20,659 nucleotides of DNA from a virus (IMGVR_UViG_3300044624_001919:1-20659), one strand, 5' to 3'; positions 1 to 6,530 are shown, counted from the first letter of the stretch. Numbers and translations: made by a program. Notes: a model not told the origin generated them from the letters alone.

Positions 1-266
1 CTAAAATTCAAGGCTTGATTTTCGTCGGCAAATTTTTTGTCATTGATTAGTATAGCCGACACTACTCCGTAAGGTTTGCAAGCAATGGCAATATCTTTGA
101 TCCACTCAAGTCCCCAGGGGTCATTTGCAGCATTTATAATAATAGACTTTTTACCTGTGTATCCTGGCAGTTTGTCCGGCGATTTATAAATGGTCAATAA
201 ATGTGCAAATTCTCCAGCATTTACATAATAGTATTTCTTAAATAACTCATTGTCTTGAAAATACAT
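1..266 (-). CDS. Partial hypothetical protein (C-terminus beyond the left edge)
   Basis: An open frame starts at an ATG on the minus strand (264-266), just after the iscA stop, and stays open for 88 codons to the window edge. The product starts MYFQDNELFKKYYYVN, has a polar, aromatic-rich N-terminus and then hydrophobic strands (IIINAAND, YGVVSAILIND) that look like an alpha/beta fold. No catalytic motif or signal peptide is visible. The 1-nt gap to iscA makes it the last visible member of the same transcription unit. I do not recognise the family; the missing C-terminus may hold the diagnostic part. Confidence 0.6.
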   Translation of the reverse strand, partial: MYFQDNELFKKYYYVNAGEFAHLLTIYKSPDKLPGYTGKKSIIINAANDPWGLEWIKDIAIACKPYGVVSAILINDKKFADENQALNF

Positions 267-267
267 T

Positions 268-594
268 TTATATAGTAAAGCTCTCTCCACATCCGCAACG
301 TGCAGCTTCTTGCGGGTTTCGAAAGTCAAATCCTTCGTTGAGACCCTGACGTGTATAATCGATAGTGAGACCGTTTAAGTATACCAAGTCTTTTCCTGTT
401 ACCCAGACTCGCGCTCCATCCTTTTCGTACTCTGTCCAATCCCAAGTACACGGTGCTTGATCCAAGTACTCCAATACATAAGCTAATCCGCTACAGCCAG
501 TGGTCTTGACTCCAACACGAATGCCTACTCCTGAGCCACGTTTGGCAATATTGCTGACAATTTTACGTGCGGCAGTTTCAGTTATTGTTATCAT
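268..594 (-). CDS. iscA: IscA, A-type iron-sulfur cluster carrier
   Basis: A-type carriers bind iron or [Fe-S] clusters in the cytoplasm and pass them to apo-proteins. The 108-aa product has the three invariant cysteines of IscA: C34 in TTGCSGLAY, and C100 and C102 in the C-terminal CGCGESF motif. The segment GLNEGFDFRNP is also typical of bacterial IscA, and the length matches the family (about 107 aa). I chose the ATG at 592-594, giving MITITETAARK, because it aligns with the normal IscA N-terminus and has an upstream AGAGAA; a longer start at 615 adds seven atypical residues inside the end of iscU. It overlaps iscU by 17 nt, keeping the bacterial iscU-iscA order. No iscS, hscA/B or fdx is nearby, so it would depend on host sulfur donation and chaperones. 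Confidence 0.95.
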   Translation of the reverse strand: MITITETAARKIVSNIAKRGSGVGIRVGVKTTGCSGLAYVLEYLDQAPCTWDWTEYEKDGARVWVTGKDLVYLNGLTIDYTRQGLNEGFDFRNPQEAARCGCGESFTI

Positions 595-964
595 GCTTTT
601 CTCTGTAGTTTGCAATGGCTGCTTTAATGGCGTCTTCGGCTAAAATACTACAGTGAATTTTTACCGGTGGTAAAGCCAGTTCTTGAGCAATGTCAGTATT
701 TCTAATTGTTGCTGCTTCGTCGAGAGTTTTTCCTTTGACCCATTCAGTAACCAGGCTTGACGACGCAATCGCTGAGCCGCAACCATATGTTTTGAACTTT
801 GCATCCGTAATAATGCCATCCAGAACCTTTATTTGTAATTTCATTACGTCACCGCAGGCCGGTGCTCCTACCATACCGGTTGCTACATCTGGATCACTTT
901 TGTCAAACGATCCAACGTTGCGTGGGTTCTCGTAGTGATCTAATACTTTATCGCTGTATGCCAT
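578..964 (-). CDS. iscU: IscU, iron-sulfur cluster assembly scaffold
   Basis: IscU is the scaffold on which IscS-derived sulfur and iron form [2Fe-2S] clusters before HscA/HscB-assisted transfer. The 128-aa product has the full set of ligands and motifs: C37 and D39 in APACGDVMK, C62 in YGCGSAIASSS, H104 and C105 in KIHCSILAED, and the LPPVK chaperone-recognition motif at 98-102. Length and sequence are close to the enterobacterial protein, with one residue missing near position 49. The ATG at 962-964 has a good ribosome site (AGGTGG, about 5 nt away) inside the end of the upstream gene. Its near-cellular sequence suggests recent capture from a proteobacterial host or strong conservation of host partner surfaces. 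Confidence 0.97.
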   Translation of the reverse strand: MAYSDKVLDHYENPRNVGSFDKSDPDVATGMVGAPACGDVMKLQIKVLDGIITDAKFKTYGCGSAIASSSLVTEWVKGKTLDEAATIRNTDIAQELALPPVKIHCSILAEDAIKAAIANYREKHDNNN

Positions 965-1424
965 TTATTCCACCTGTGTCGTATGTCTGTGCAAATATGT
1001 CTTTCTTTACTGCGCCATAATCACCAGTACCGTGTCGTACAATATAATCATTTCCTGCTGTGTAATTCAAATCTCCCCAACTAGTGTGTAACACACCGTC
1101 GTGGTCTGCTAACTTAGCCAGCTTAATAATTTTCTTAGGAGTAGCTGTACCGTCGCCATTGTCATCATATAAAGTAGCAAACTTCTCAGGAGCAATGGGA
1201 TAGTTTTCTCCCTTGGGACCGGTCATAATATAATGTCCAGCTGCGTATTTTACAGGACCTTCTAATGTTTTTACTGTGCCGGGCTGTTGTGCAACTTGAT
1301 ACTTTACTGGTGCTGCTTTTTTAAAAGTTTTAAATGACCCTTGTTTAAACCAATTGTCATCAATGGCAACCTGCTCTGCCTCGGTAATAAGATCTGCATA
1401 TTTTCTAAAAAATTCTGGATTCAT
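948..1424 (-). CDS. PGDYG-like repeat protein with a capsid-targeting-like N-terminus
   Basis: The 158-aa product carries two related segments of about 30 aa. Residues 59-87 (AAGHYIMTGPKGENYPI, then EKFATLYD) and 120-149 (TAGNDYIVRHGTGDYGAV, then DIFAQTYD) share the pattern Y-x-A-G, a Y-I strand, G, an N/D-Y core and F-x-x-x-Y-D. The second contains GDYG and resembles the small PGDYG family, whose function is unknown. Residues 1-16 (MNPEFFRKYADLITEA) match the start of the neighbouring Nudix protein and end in I-T-E/A, the kind of site cut by the T4 prohead protease. ATG overlaps the Nudix stop (ATGA), and the 3' end overlaps iscU by 17 nt. The family assignment is tentative; the internal duplication is directly visible. 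Confidence 0.8.
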   Translation of the reverse strand: MNPEFFRKYADLITEAEQVAIDDNWFKQGSFKTFKKAAPVKYQVAQQPGTVKTLEGPVKYAAGHYIMTGPKGENYPIAPEKFATLYDDNGDGTATPKKIIKLAKLADHDGVLHTSWGDLNYTAGNDYIVRHGTGDYGAVKKDIFAQTYDTGGINGIQR

Positions 1425-2020
1425 GATAATGCCTTTTGTAAAATAGCTGCATGATCAAATGCCAATTGCATCTTTCCCAACTTGTTTATAGGAATCCATG
1501 CTGTTGCACTTGCATCGTCACCTGCTGTTGTTTTTGTTTTGTCGGCTACGTGTACACTATATGCCCAACTCCAGGTATGTTCCATCCTTGGATCTCGCCC
1601 AGGTTCGCGAAACTCTCCTACAAAGGTTGCATGGTCAACATGTAATCCTGCTTCTTCTTGTAGCTCACGTATTGCTGCTTGCGCTGGAGTTTCGCCTGGA
1701 TCAATGAAGCCGCCTGGTAATGCCCAATGCCCTGCATAAGGATTGTTCTTGCGCTTAATCATTAAAACTTCTGTGTCAGTATGTACTACAATGTCTGCTA
1801 CCATTAAGATAACTTTTGCAGCTACTCCGTCTGACAATTCAAATGCATAGTTGTATCCCGGCTTTAATGTGTCTTTGACGTTGGATCCTAATTGAACCGG
1901 AGCATGCCCGTCAAGATGCATCATTCCGTCCTTGATCATTATCAATTTAAAAGGACCAATTACTGCCGATGCAGCTTCGTTAATAATGTTGGCGTATTTA
2001 CGCATTAAATCAGGATTCAT
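1421..2020 (-). CDS. Nudix hydrolase, ADP-ribose pyrophosphatase-like
   Basis: Nudix enzymes hydrolyse nucleoside diphosphates linked to another moiety. The 199-aa product has a complete Nudix box at residues 104-126 (G-x5-E-x7-REL-x-EE-x-GL, within GGFIDPGETPAQAAIREL). It is preceded by LMIKRKNNPYAGHWALPGG and followed by EFREPGRDPRMEHTW, features of the ADP-ribose or NadM-type branch; the substrate is not proven. Residues 1-80 are an extra N-terminal part, beginning with a leader (MNPDLMRKYANIINEA) almost matching the next gene's product. I chose the ATG at 2018-2020: it lies 1 nt past the upstream stop, whereas the longer open frame to 2299 only shadows the PXPV gene. A weak ribosome site suggests translational coupling. 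Confidence 0.92.
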   Translation of the reverse strand: MNPDLMRKYANIINEAASAVIGPFKLIMIKDGMMHLDGHAPVQLGSNVKDTLKPGYNYAFELSDGVAAKVILMVADIVVHTDTEVLMIKRKNNPYAGHWALPGGFIDPGETPAQAAIRELQEEAGLHVDHATFVGEFREPGRDPRMEHTWSWAYSVHVADKTKTTAGDDASATAWIPINKLGKMQLAFDHAAILQKALS

Positions 2021-2021
2021 A

Positions 2022-2360
2022 TTATCTATAACATTGACACATACTATCCCAGTACAACACTGGTGCTGGATTGGGATCCACATAGGTGTTGGGAGGTGCG
2101 TAGTATACCGGCGGTGGTATATAAACCGGCGGTGGAGGTGCATAGTATACCGGAGGAGGTGCGTAGTAAGGTCTTGCTCCGTATGTGAGTGCTCCACCAA
2201 TAATGGCTCCGCCCAAAAAGGCTGCTCCGCCCCAAGCCCAGGCATTGTTATAGCCACGATTGTAATTGTAGTTGTTGTTGTAACCGCGACCGTAACCACC
2301 GGCTTGTGCAGTTCCGATCATAAAAATGGATAAAGTAATTGCAAGAATAATTCGTTTCAC
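2022..2360 (-). CDS. Secreted PXPV-repeat, Gly/Tyr/Pro-rich envelope protein
   Basis: The 112-aa product starts with a clear Sec signal peptide: MKR, a hydrophobic core of about 14 residues and a TAQA-G cleavage site near residue 20. The mature part is Asn/Tyr/Gly-rich (GYGRGYNNNYNYNRGYNN). A glycine-zipper-like apolar helix (AAFLGGAIIGGALTYG, about residues 46-61) and repeated PPPVYYAPP/PPPVYIPP units follow, resembling bacterial PXPV-repeat proteins. The tail CQCYR has two cysteines. It should be exported to the periplasm or envelope. The start is GTG with a near-perfect AGGAGG 6 nt upstream, and a good sigma70-type promoter lies just beyond, so it is probably host-polymerase driven and strongly translated. 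An envelope-modifying role such as superinfection exclusion is only a guess. Confidence 0.88.
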   Translation of the reverse strand: MKRIILAITLSIFMIGTAQAGGYGRGYNNNYNYNRGYNNAWAWGGAAFLGGAIIGGALTYGARPYYAPPPVYYAPPPPVYIPPPVYYAPPNTYVDPNPAPVLYWDSMCQCYR

Positions 2361-2366
2361 AATAGT

Positions 2367-2372
2367 CCTCCT
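2367..2372 (-). promoter_or_regulatory. Strong ribosome binding site for the PXPV-protein GTG start
   Basis: The minus strand reads AGGAGG, ending 6 nt before the GTG at 2358-2360. It is among the best Shine-Dalgarno matches in the window and supports a GTG start. Confidence 0.8.
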
Positions 2373-2383
2373 GGGATATATTA

Positions 2384-2962
2384 CTATTTAATATTATACA
2401 CGAACTCTTTGATGATATCAACTGTTTTTGGGCTCATTACTACTTCGTAATGGTTGATGTATAATTCTTCGAGCTGCATTTCGGATCTATGCCTCATGCT
2501 GTTTATGGTCACTACTCCATCATTGGGTTGTATAATCCAAGGACTATCACCGCGTGTGGTCACTATATTTAACCACGGATGTTGTATTCGAATTGTGCTG
2601 GCTGTTTTCATTGGTGCACTGCTGGGTCCGATGTCGCGTAACAATCGATTAAAAGGTAAAAAGTATTTGGCATAATCTGCCGATTCGGCTCCGCCGTAGG
2701 GTGTGCTCATTGTAACTGCACCCAATACTCGATCTGGAAAGGCTGCTGCTAAATGCAAGGCATATATGCCACCTAGACTGTGACAAACAAATACAACATG
2801 ATTGATATTGACAATAATGTTTTTCATGTCATCCAAATTACAGTCAAATCCATTTTGACTGTTGTACTCAATGACAATTTCGCTGGGATGATTTAAATGC
2901 TGCCGAATGTAATTGAAACTATCTCCGGTGGCACTGGCACCGTGGATGTACACAAGATTCAT
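2384..2962 (-). CDS. Alpha/beta-hydrolase fold protein (lipase/esterase-like)
   Basis: The 192-aa product begins at the first strand of an alpha/beta hydrolase (MNLVYIHGASATGDSF, with the oxyanion-type HGAS). The nucleophile elbow is VCHSLGG, with S62; the usual first Gly of G-x-S-x-G is Cys60. Candidate triad partners are D148 in QPNDGVV and H171 in NHYEVV, in the correct order. The protein is short for the fold, with little cap domain. No signal peptide is seen, so it is probably cytosolic or virion-associated. A lipid, ester or peptide substrate cannot be read from the sequence. The downstream PXPV gene has its own promoter within this gene's last codons, and the upstream gene ends 3 nt before this start. 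Confidence 0.85.
   Translation of the reverse strand: MNLVYIHGASATGDSFNYIRQHLNHPSEIVIEYNSQNGFDCNLDDMKNIIVNINHVVFVCHSLGGIYALHLAAAFPDRVLGAVTMSTPYGGAESADYAKYFLPFNRLLRDIGPSSAPMKTASTIRIQHPWLNIVTTRGDSPWIIQPNDGVVTINSMRHRSEMQLEELYINHYEVVMSPKTVDIIKEFVYNIK
2387..2403 (-). repeat. 17-bp promoter-core repeat, copy 1
   Basis: The plus-strand string TTTAATATTATACACGA occurs here and again at 12435-12451, exact over 17 bp. In both places it holds the TATAAT box of a minus-strand promoter and overlaps the last codons of the upstream gene (here the alpha/beta hydrolase). Confidence 0.75.
2393..2421 (-). promoter_or_regulatory. Sigma70-type promoter for the PXPV-protein gene
   Basis: On the minus strand TTGATA (2416-2421) and TATAAT (2393-2398) are separated by exactly 17 nt. 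This is one mismatch from consensus at -35 and perfect at -10. Initiation near 2386 would give a leader of about 25 nt containing AGGAGG. The boxes lie inside the 3' end of the hydrolase gene. Confidence 0.75.
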
Positions 2963-2965
2963 TGA

Positions 2966-3304
2966 TTATAGGCCAGATTTTCCTGCTGCTCGTTTGGCCA
3001 TGGTGTTGACTGTGTCACGAGCCTGGTCCACGCTCATATTGGGAGCTACTTCTTCGGTGCCTTTGAACAAAATTTCACTGTCGGTGACGTTGGCAATCAG
3101 TCCACTCAAGGGAGGTTGTTGTGCTATGTTTCGCAATTGAGAATCAGTTAAACTGATTCCCATGTTGCCGGCCAACTTTAAAAAAGCATCTATTGATATT
3201 GTTTTAGACGAAGATTGATCATCGGCACGAGACAGCAGAAACTGGCTTAATGCAGCAAGTTCCTGTGTGTTGGCTGAATTTACTTCAAATTCAATCAGTT
3301 TCAT
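2966..3304 (-). CDS. Conserved phage hypothetical protein, probably late or virion-related
   Basis: The 112-aa product is soluble and mostly helical (ELAALSQFLLSRAD, TISIDAFLKLAGNMG, QARDTVNTMAKRAAGK), with no transmembrane segment or catalytic motif. The ATG at 3302-3304 overlaps the stop of the 460-aa virion-type gene by one base (TAATG), a strong sign of translational coupling. The sequence recalls small conserved proteins next to structural genes of T4-like marine phages, but I cannot name a function. A structural or assembly role is inferred from position only. Confidence 0.75.
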   Translation of the reverse strand: MKLIEFEVNSANTQELAALSQFLLSRADDQSSSKTISIDAFLKLAGNMGISLTDSQLRNIAQQPPLSGLIANVTDSEILFKGTEEVAPNMSVDQARDTVNTMAKRAAGKSGL

Positions 3305-4686
3305 TATTTCTTTTTGGCAAAAGGATTTACGCCTTTCTTGGGACCTGCTTTCTTGTCAGCTGCAGCTGACTTCATTGACTCTTTCTTGTTGCCATCCTTG
3401 TTAAGATCCAGGAAGTCTGGCTTCTTGCCTTTCTTTTTGGCTGCTTCGCCAATATCACGGCGACTAGGACCAGACATATAATTTCCACCAACAGGCACTG
3501 CTCTGCCTGTCATGTCTCTGGTTGCCGGACCAGCAATTGCTTTGATTTTGCCTTGTTGAGCTAAATCAGCAGCCAATTTTGCTAGCCTAGGAAATGTAAT
3601 AGTATCAACTGTTAAGATACCAACATCATCACCACGCATTTCTACTTGAGCACCTGTCTCATTGGCAAGATATTCAATCATATCTTGACCGTTAATACGA
3701 TATGTATTGGTACGTGTATGTGTGCCTTCCATCATACCGCCTGCGTTGCGACGCTCACGGCCTAATGCCTCAGGAGCACCTAGTGGTGTTGGTTCTTCTT
3801 CATCAGCCGGTGCAACGTCAGCGTCAACAGCTACTTCAGCATCAACAGCAGGTTCTGCATTGAGATCTGCACCCATGTCTGCAGCAGGTTCTTGACCTGG
3901 AACAACAGGTGCTTGGCCAGTTAGTGTGCCTTGGGCAGCTTCCATCTGTGTTTTGCCTTGTTGCAAACTTTGCAACAGTTGTGTCAATGCAGCAGCACTG
4001 GCACTTTGAAATTGTGTTGCTTGATCAATTCCCATGTCGTTCTTGATCGAGTCAGTTAGAGCTGGCAGGTCTTTGAATTGCATTTCTGAAACTTCTTCCA
4101 GCATCTTTTGAATTCGGTCAATCATGTCCTGCGCTGCCAACACAACTTGTGCTGATTGCAGTTCGCTTTCTCTGAGTCTGCGACGTCCCAATTTTGACTC
4201 TTTTTGCATAGCCACAGCAGCAGCACCAGCAGCAGCCATCATCTCTTTTTCTTGAGGATTTAGCTGTTGTCCAGATTGTGATTTTTTAGTGGCAGCAATC
4301 AGCTTGGGGTCTTTGAGATTAACTGGCGCAGCAGCAGGTTGTCCAGGCTTTGCTGCCACAGTACCTGTAGCAGGCACGGTTCCTGCAACAGGTGCTGCAC
4401 CTGGAGCTGCAGCCGGCTGTCCTGGAACTACAGGAGCAACTTCTTTGAGTCGTCCTTTGAGACCGGATTCAATCATGAGCAATTTGAGATAAGCAGGATT
4501 GCGCTCGCTTGAGTGAAAAGCAGTGCTTGAACGGTGTTCATTGAGCAGTCCTCGCACACGCATCAGCATATGACGTGATTCATACAAGCTAAGGTTGTCG
4601 AAAGAGACTGAGTGACCCAGTCGATTTTCCAGCACTTGTTCTGCTTTATCTTGTTGTTTGAGAGTGTCTAGTTCTTGCAGTTTCAT
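3304..4686 (-). CDS. Putative virion structural protein with Ala/Pro linkers and EF-hand-like tail
   Basis: The 460-aa product is modular. Residues 1-82 are a helical head (SLYESRHMLMRVRGLLNE). Residues 84-122 are an Ala/Pro/Gly linker built of PGQPAAAP-type units, and 170-255 are a helical core (SAQVVLAAQDMIDRIQKMLE, then EMQFKDLPALTDSIKNDMG). A second acidic linker spans 257-305, followed by a compact alpha/beta segment at about 325-390. The Lys-rich tail contains PDFLDLNKDGNKKE, a D-x-N-x-D-G-type calcium-loop-like motif seen in other T4-like virion proteins. The linkers and tail suggest an extended capsid or tail component; the specific role is unknown. The ATG has AAAAGGAT upstream and a GCTAAATA late box 26 nt away. 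It overlaps the 166-aa upstream gene by 41 nt. Confidence 0.8.
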   Translation of the reverse strand: MKLQELDTLKQQDKAEQVLENRLGHSVSFDNLSLYESRHMLMRVRGLLNEHRSSTAFHSSERNPAYLKLLMIESGLKGRLKEVAPVVPGQPAAAPGAAPVAGTVPATGTVAAKPGQPAAAPVNLKDPKLIAATKKSQSGQQLNPQEKEMMAAAGAAAVAMQKESKLGRRRLRESELQSAQVVLAAQDMIDRIQKMLEEVSEMQFKDLPALTDSIKNDMGIDQATQFQSASAAALTQLLQSLQQGKTQMEAAQGTLTGQAPVVPGQEPAADMGADLNAEPAVDAEVAVDADVAPADEEEPTPLGAPEALGRERRNAGGMMEGTHTRTNTYRINGQDMIEYLANETGAQVEMRGDDVGILTVDTITFPRLAKLAADLAQQGKIKAIAGPATRDMTGRAVPVGGNYMSGPSRRDIGEAAKKKGKKPDFLDLNKDGNKKESMKSAAADKKAGPKKGVNPFAKKK

Positions 4687-5146
4687 CGCAATTAAATCCT
4701 TTTATCTGCCAGTATTTAGCCAAATTTACACATTTGGTCAACTGATTTTCTATCTGTACAAGTCCGTGTTTTTTGTTAGCAATCTTTAATTCGACTATTT
4801 CTTTTCTAACAGGGTCTTGTATTTTTTTAGCTAAAGTTTGTCTAACTTTAACATTGTTTAATATTGTGTATCGTTGTTGATCTAAAGTTACAATGGTACT
4901 AGCAAGATCCAATTTGCCATACTTGTCGGCGATACACCAGCTCAACGCAAATCTTAGTGTACTAAATGTTCTTGGGTCTTGGTATTGTTTACAGGTCAAA
5001 TATGTGTCATTGAGTTGTTTGTCGATTGTGTATTGAGTAAACACATGGTATTTGCCGTCGTCACAGTAGATTATGTTTTGCTTGAGCTGATCTAATTCGG
5101 GCTCCAGCAGTTTTTCCAGCTTGTCAAGATTATTGGATTTTTTCAT
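4646..5146 (-). CDS. Conserved T4-like phage hypothetical protein
   Basis: The 166-aa product starts MKKSNNLDKLEKLLEPELDQ and contains FALSWCIADKYGKLDLAS and a C-terminal CVNLAKYWQIKGFNCDETAR. These segments resemble a conserved, uncharacterised protein near virion genes in marine T4-like phages (from memory). It is charged and mostly helical, with no transmembrane segment or enzyme motif. I chose the ATG at 5144-5146 because it overlaps the upstream stop by one base (TAATG) and gives a natural start; the frame open to 5215 is a shadow of the neighbour. The 41-nt overlap with the next gene is long for this genome. Confidence 0.8.
   Translation of the reverse strand: MKKSNNLDKLEKLLEPELDQLKQNIIYCDDGKYHVFTQYTIDKQLNDTYLTCKQYQDPRTFSTLRFALSWCIADKYGKLDLASTIVTLDQQRYTILNNVKVRQTLAKKIQDPVRKEIVELKIANKKHGLVQIENQLTKCVNLAKYWQIKGFNCDETARTRHSQTTR
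4713..4720 (-). promoter_or_regulatory. T4-late-type promoter box (GCTAAATA)
   Basis: The minus strand reads GCTAAATA, 26 nt before the ATG of the 460-aa protein, with an AAAAGGAT ribosome site between. It matches TATAAATA at six of eight positions and is identical to the box at 11001-11008. It lies inside the upstream coding region. Confidence 0.45.
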
Positions 5147-5406
5147 TAAAACACGTATTGCACTAATAAAAACGCAACCGCCGAAGTCAATGCTGCAATG
5201 ATTCCTACACCCCAACTCAACAGTTGATCTTGACGTTTTTTATGCATGTCTTGTACCATGTTGCGTATCTCAGTGACCATTGTGGTCACATGAGCAGTGT
5301 TGTTTTCTACTGTTTCTAATTTTTCTTCCAAGAAACGATAACGTTCGGCACATAACTCAACGTGTGCTTCTAAGCTCTTTTTTTCGATATCAGTAGTGTC
5401 GACCAT
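5146..5406 (-). CDS. Small tail-anchored coiled-coil membrane protein
   Basis: The 86-aa product has an acidic coiled-coil-like region at residues 8-55 (KKSLEAHVELCAERYRFLEE, then NTAHVTTMVTEIRN), a short basic stretch KKRQDQ, and one C-terminal membrane helix at about 65-85 (WGVGIIAALTSAVAFLLVQYVF). That architecture is common in small phage proteins related to XhlA or DUF7201-type families. It could anchor a complex at the inner membrane or assist lysis, but no lysis cassette is visible. The ATG has AAGGAT upstream and a CATAAATA late box 20 nt upstream, so it is probably expressed late. Confidence 0.75.
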   Translation of the reverse strand: MVDTTDIEKKSLEAHVELCAERYRFLEEKLETVENNTAHVTTMVTEIRNMVQDMHKKRQDQLLSWGVGIIAALTSAVAFLLVQYVF

Positions 5407-5425
5407 TATGTATCCTTAGACAGAT

Positions 5426-5433
5426 TATTTATG
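5426..5433 (-). promoter_or_regulatory. T4-late-type promoter box (CATAAATA)
   Basis: The minus strand reads CATAAATA, seven of eight matches to the T4 late box. Initiation about 6 nt downstream leaves a short leader with AAGGAT before the ATG at 5404-5406. The box covers the stop codon of the upstream 140-aa gene. Confidence 0.6.
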
Positions 5434-5851
5434 CTAAGACCTCAAACCAGATGTTGGCATCTGGTCCGGAACTGATTAAAAATGGTGTGATATTGGACGT
5501 TTCGTTCAAGCCCAGTATCATAGGAACATCTGCACAGTCATTCAACAGATAACCGACTGGGTTGCTATCATGCGTGATAGATGCAGGATCTACCACTGCA
5601 AATTCAAATGTCCAAATACCAATATCAGCCTTGTGTACCGGTCGACTGATGTTTTCCGGCAAGGTTCTTAGCGAAATAACTTGATTGACAGTTTCCCAAT
5701 TGCACTGTTGATTTCTAGCGCGGTTCCATTCAAGTTCGTTGGTTATCTCTCGACCAGTGGCGTCGCGAAATACTATTCGAGCTTTATGGGAACGATTTTT
5801 TACACCTGTTTCGGTGATATCAAACCGGGTGCTACATTTTACACGTATCAT
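5429..5851 (-). CDS. Conserved phage protein, putative virion component
   Basis: The 140-aa product has an apparently all-beta pattern and begins MIRVKCSTRFDITETGV. It contains WNRARNQQCNWETVNQVISL and ends with PDANIWFEVLA. I recall closely similar uncharacterised proteins beside structural genes in T4-like cyanophages, conserving the RFDIT-TGV and RARNQQ-NWET segments. No signal peptide, membrane helix or catalytic motif is seen. Its ATG overlaps the stop of the oxygenase gene (ATGA), so the two are translationally coupled. A structural role is inferred from beta content and neighbours only. Confidence 0.78.
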   Translation of the reverse strand: MIRVKCSTRFDITETGVKNRSHKARIVFRDATGREITNELEWNRARNQQCNWETVNQVISLRTLPENISRPVHKADIGIWTFEFAVVDPASITHDSNPVGYLLNDCADVPMILGLNETSNITPFLISSGPDANIWFEVLA

Positions 5852-6510
5852 ATGGATAAGCCAACTGAACTCATGTCAGATCTGGTAATTCTAGCATTTA
5901 ATGCAATAACAATACGATCCTTGTTACCTCGATAAACAACAGCAGAATGTTGTAGCCAACTGGGGAAAACAATCATCATGCCAGGTTCAGCTCTGAAATC
6001 AATACTGGTGTTGCGATTTACCCAAGCCATTCCGGCATCTGCATAAGCACAGTGATTGGGATTATAAAATCTGTTGACTCCATTTTTATCTTCAGCAGCA
6101 CCCATGTCTCCGGTGTCTACATAATAGATAGCAGACCAAGAACTACCCGGATGAGCATGTGTGTCATGATAGCCACCGTCGCGGGTAATGTGGCACCAGG
6201 ATTCGTGTATTTCAACTGTGACATTCATACCTGCGGGCCAGTATGGTTTATTGGCATTTGCAGCAGCACGGAACAAGCATTGCTTGGCCCAGTGACTAAA
6301 TGCAAGAACAGCAGGCGAATCTGTGGTCACAAAGTCAAACCCGCTTTCGTATAGGCCTCGTTTGGCATCTGGCGCTACATTACTGACATGTTTCTTTGCT
6401 TCGAGATCATAACATACCTGGGCAATTTCATCTCGATGTTGATTGTGTTCGGCCCACTGAAAGTCGTACATCAAAACAGGCCATAATGTAATTGGATTAA
6501 GTGGTTGCAT
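5848..6510 (-). CDS. 2OG-Fe(II) oxygenase superfamily protein
   Basis: This family couples 2-oxoglutarate oxidation to hydroxylation of a protein, nucleic acid or small molecule. The 220-aa product shows the double-stranded beta-helix pattern. Iron ligands probably come from the HDTHAHPGSSWSAIYYV segment (H118 and H120, or H115/D116) and from distal H188 in FPSWLQHSAVVY. R199 in KDRIVIALN fits the 2-oxoglutarate carboxylate position. The GMMIVFPSWLQHS stretch is typical of oxygenases in marine T4-like phages. The substrate is unknown. The gene has no clear ribosome site; an ATTAAATA box sits 8 nt before the ATG. It follows the terminator of the 155-aa gene and is coupled to the 140-aa gene downstream. 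Confidence 0.88.
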   Translation of the reverse strand: MQPLNPITLWPVLMYDFQWAEHNQHRDEIAQVCYDLEAKKHVSNVAPDAKRGLYESGFDFVTTDSPAVLAFSHWAKQCLFRAAANANKPYWPAGMNVTVEIHESWCHITRDGGYHDTHAHPGSSWSAIYYVDTGDMGAAEDKNGVNRFYNPNHCAYADAGMAWVNRNTSIDFRAEPGMMIVFPSWLQHSAVVYRGNKDRIVIALNARITRSDMSSVGLSI

Positions 6511-6518
6511 AGTATAGG

Positions 6519-6526
6519 TATTTAAT
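6519..6526 (-). promoter_or_regulatory. Weak T4-late-like box (ATTAAATA) next to the oxygenase start
   Basis: The minus strand reads ATTAAATA, six of eight matches to TATAAATA, then 8 nt, then the ATG. It lies between the upstream terminator and this gene, where a new promoter is needed. A start about 6 nt downstream would leave only a 2-3 nt leader. Confidence 0.4.
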
Positions 6527-6530
6527 GGTC

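Noticed and set aside
2021-2299. N-terminal extension of the Nudix frame (93 extra codons)
   Set aside because: It overlaps the PXPV gene in another frame, is low-complexity Thr/His/Arg-rich, and lies before a well-supported ATG sharing a leader with the next gene.
3304-4686. Frameshift or gene-fusion error in the 460-aa Ala/Pro-rich protein
   Set aside because: The frame is continuous, linkers are typical of modular virion proteins, and both flanks have coupled starts and stops.
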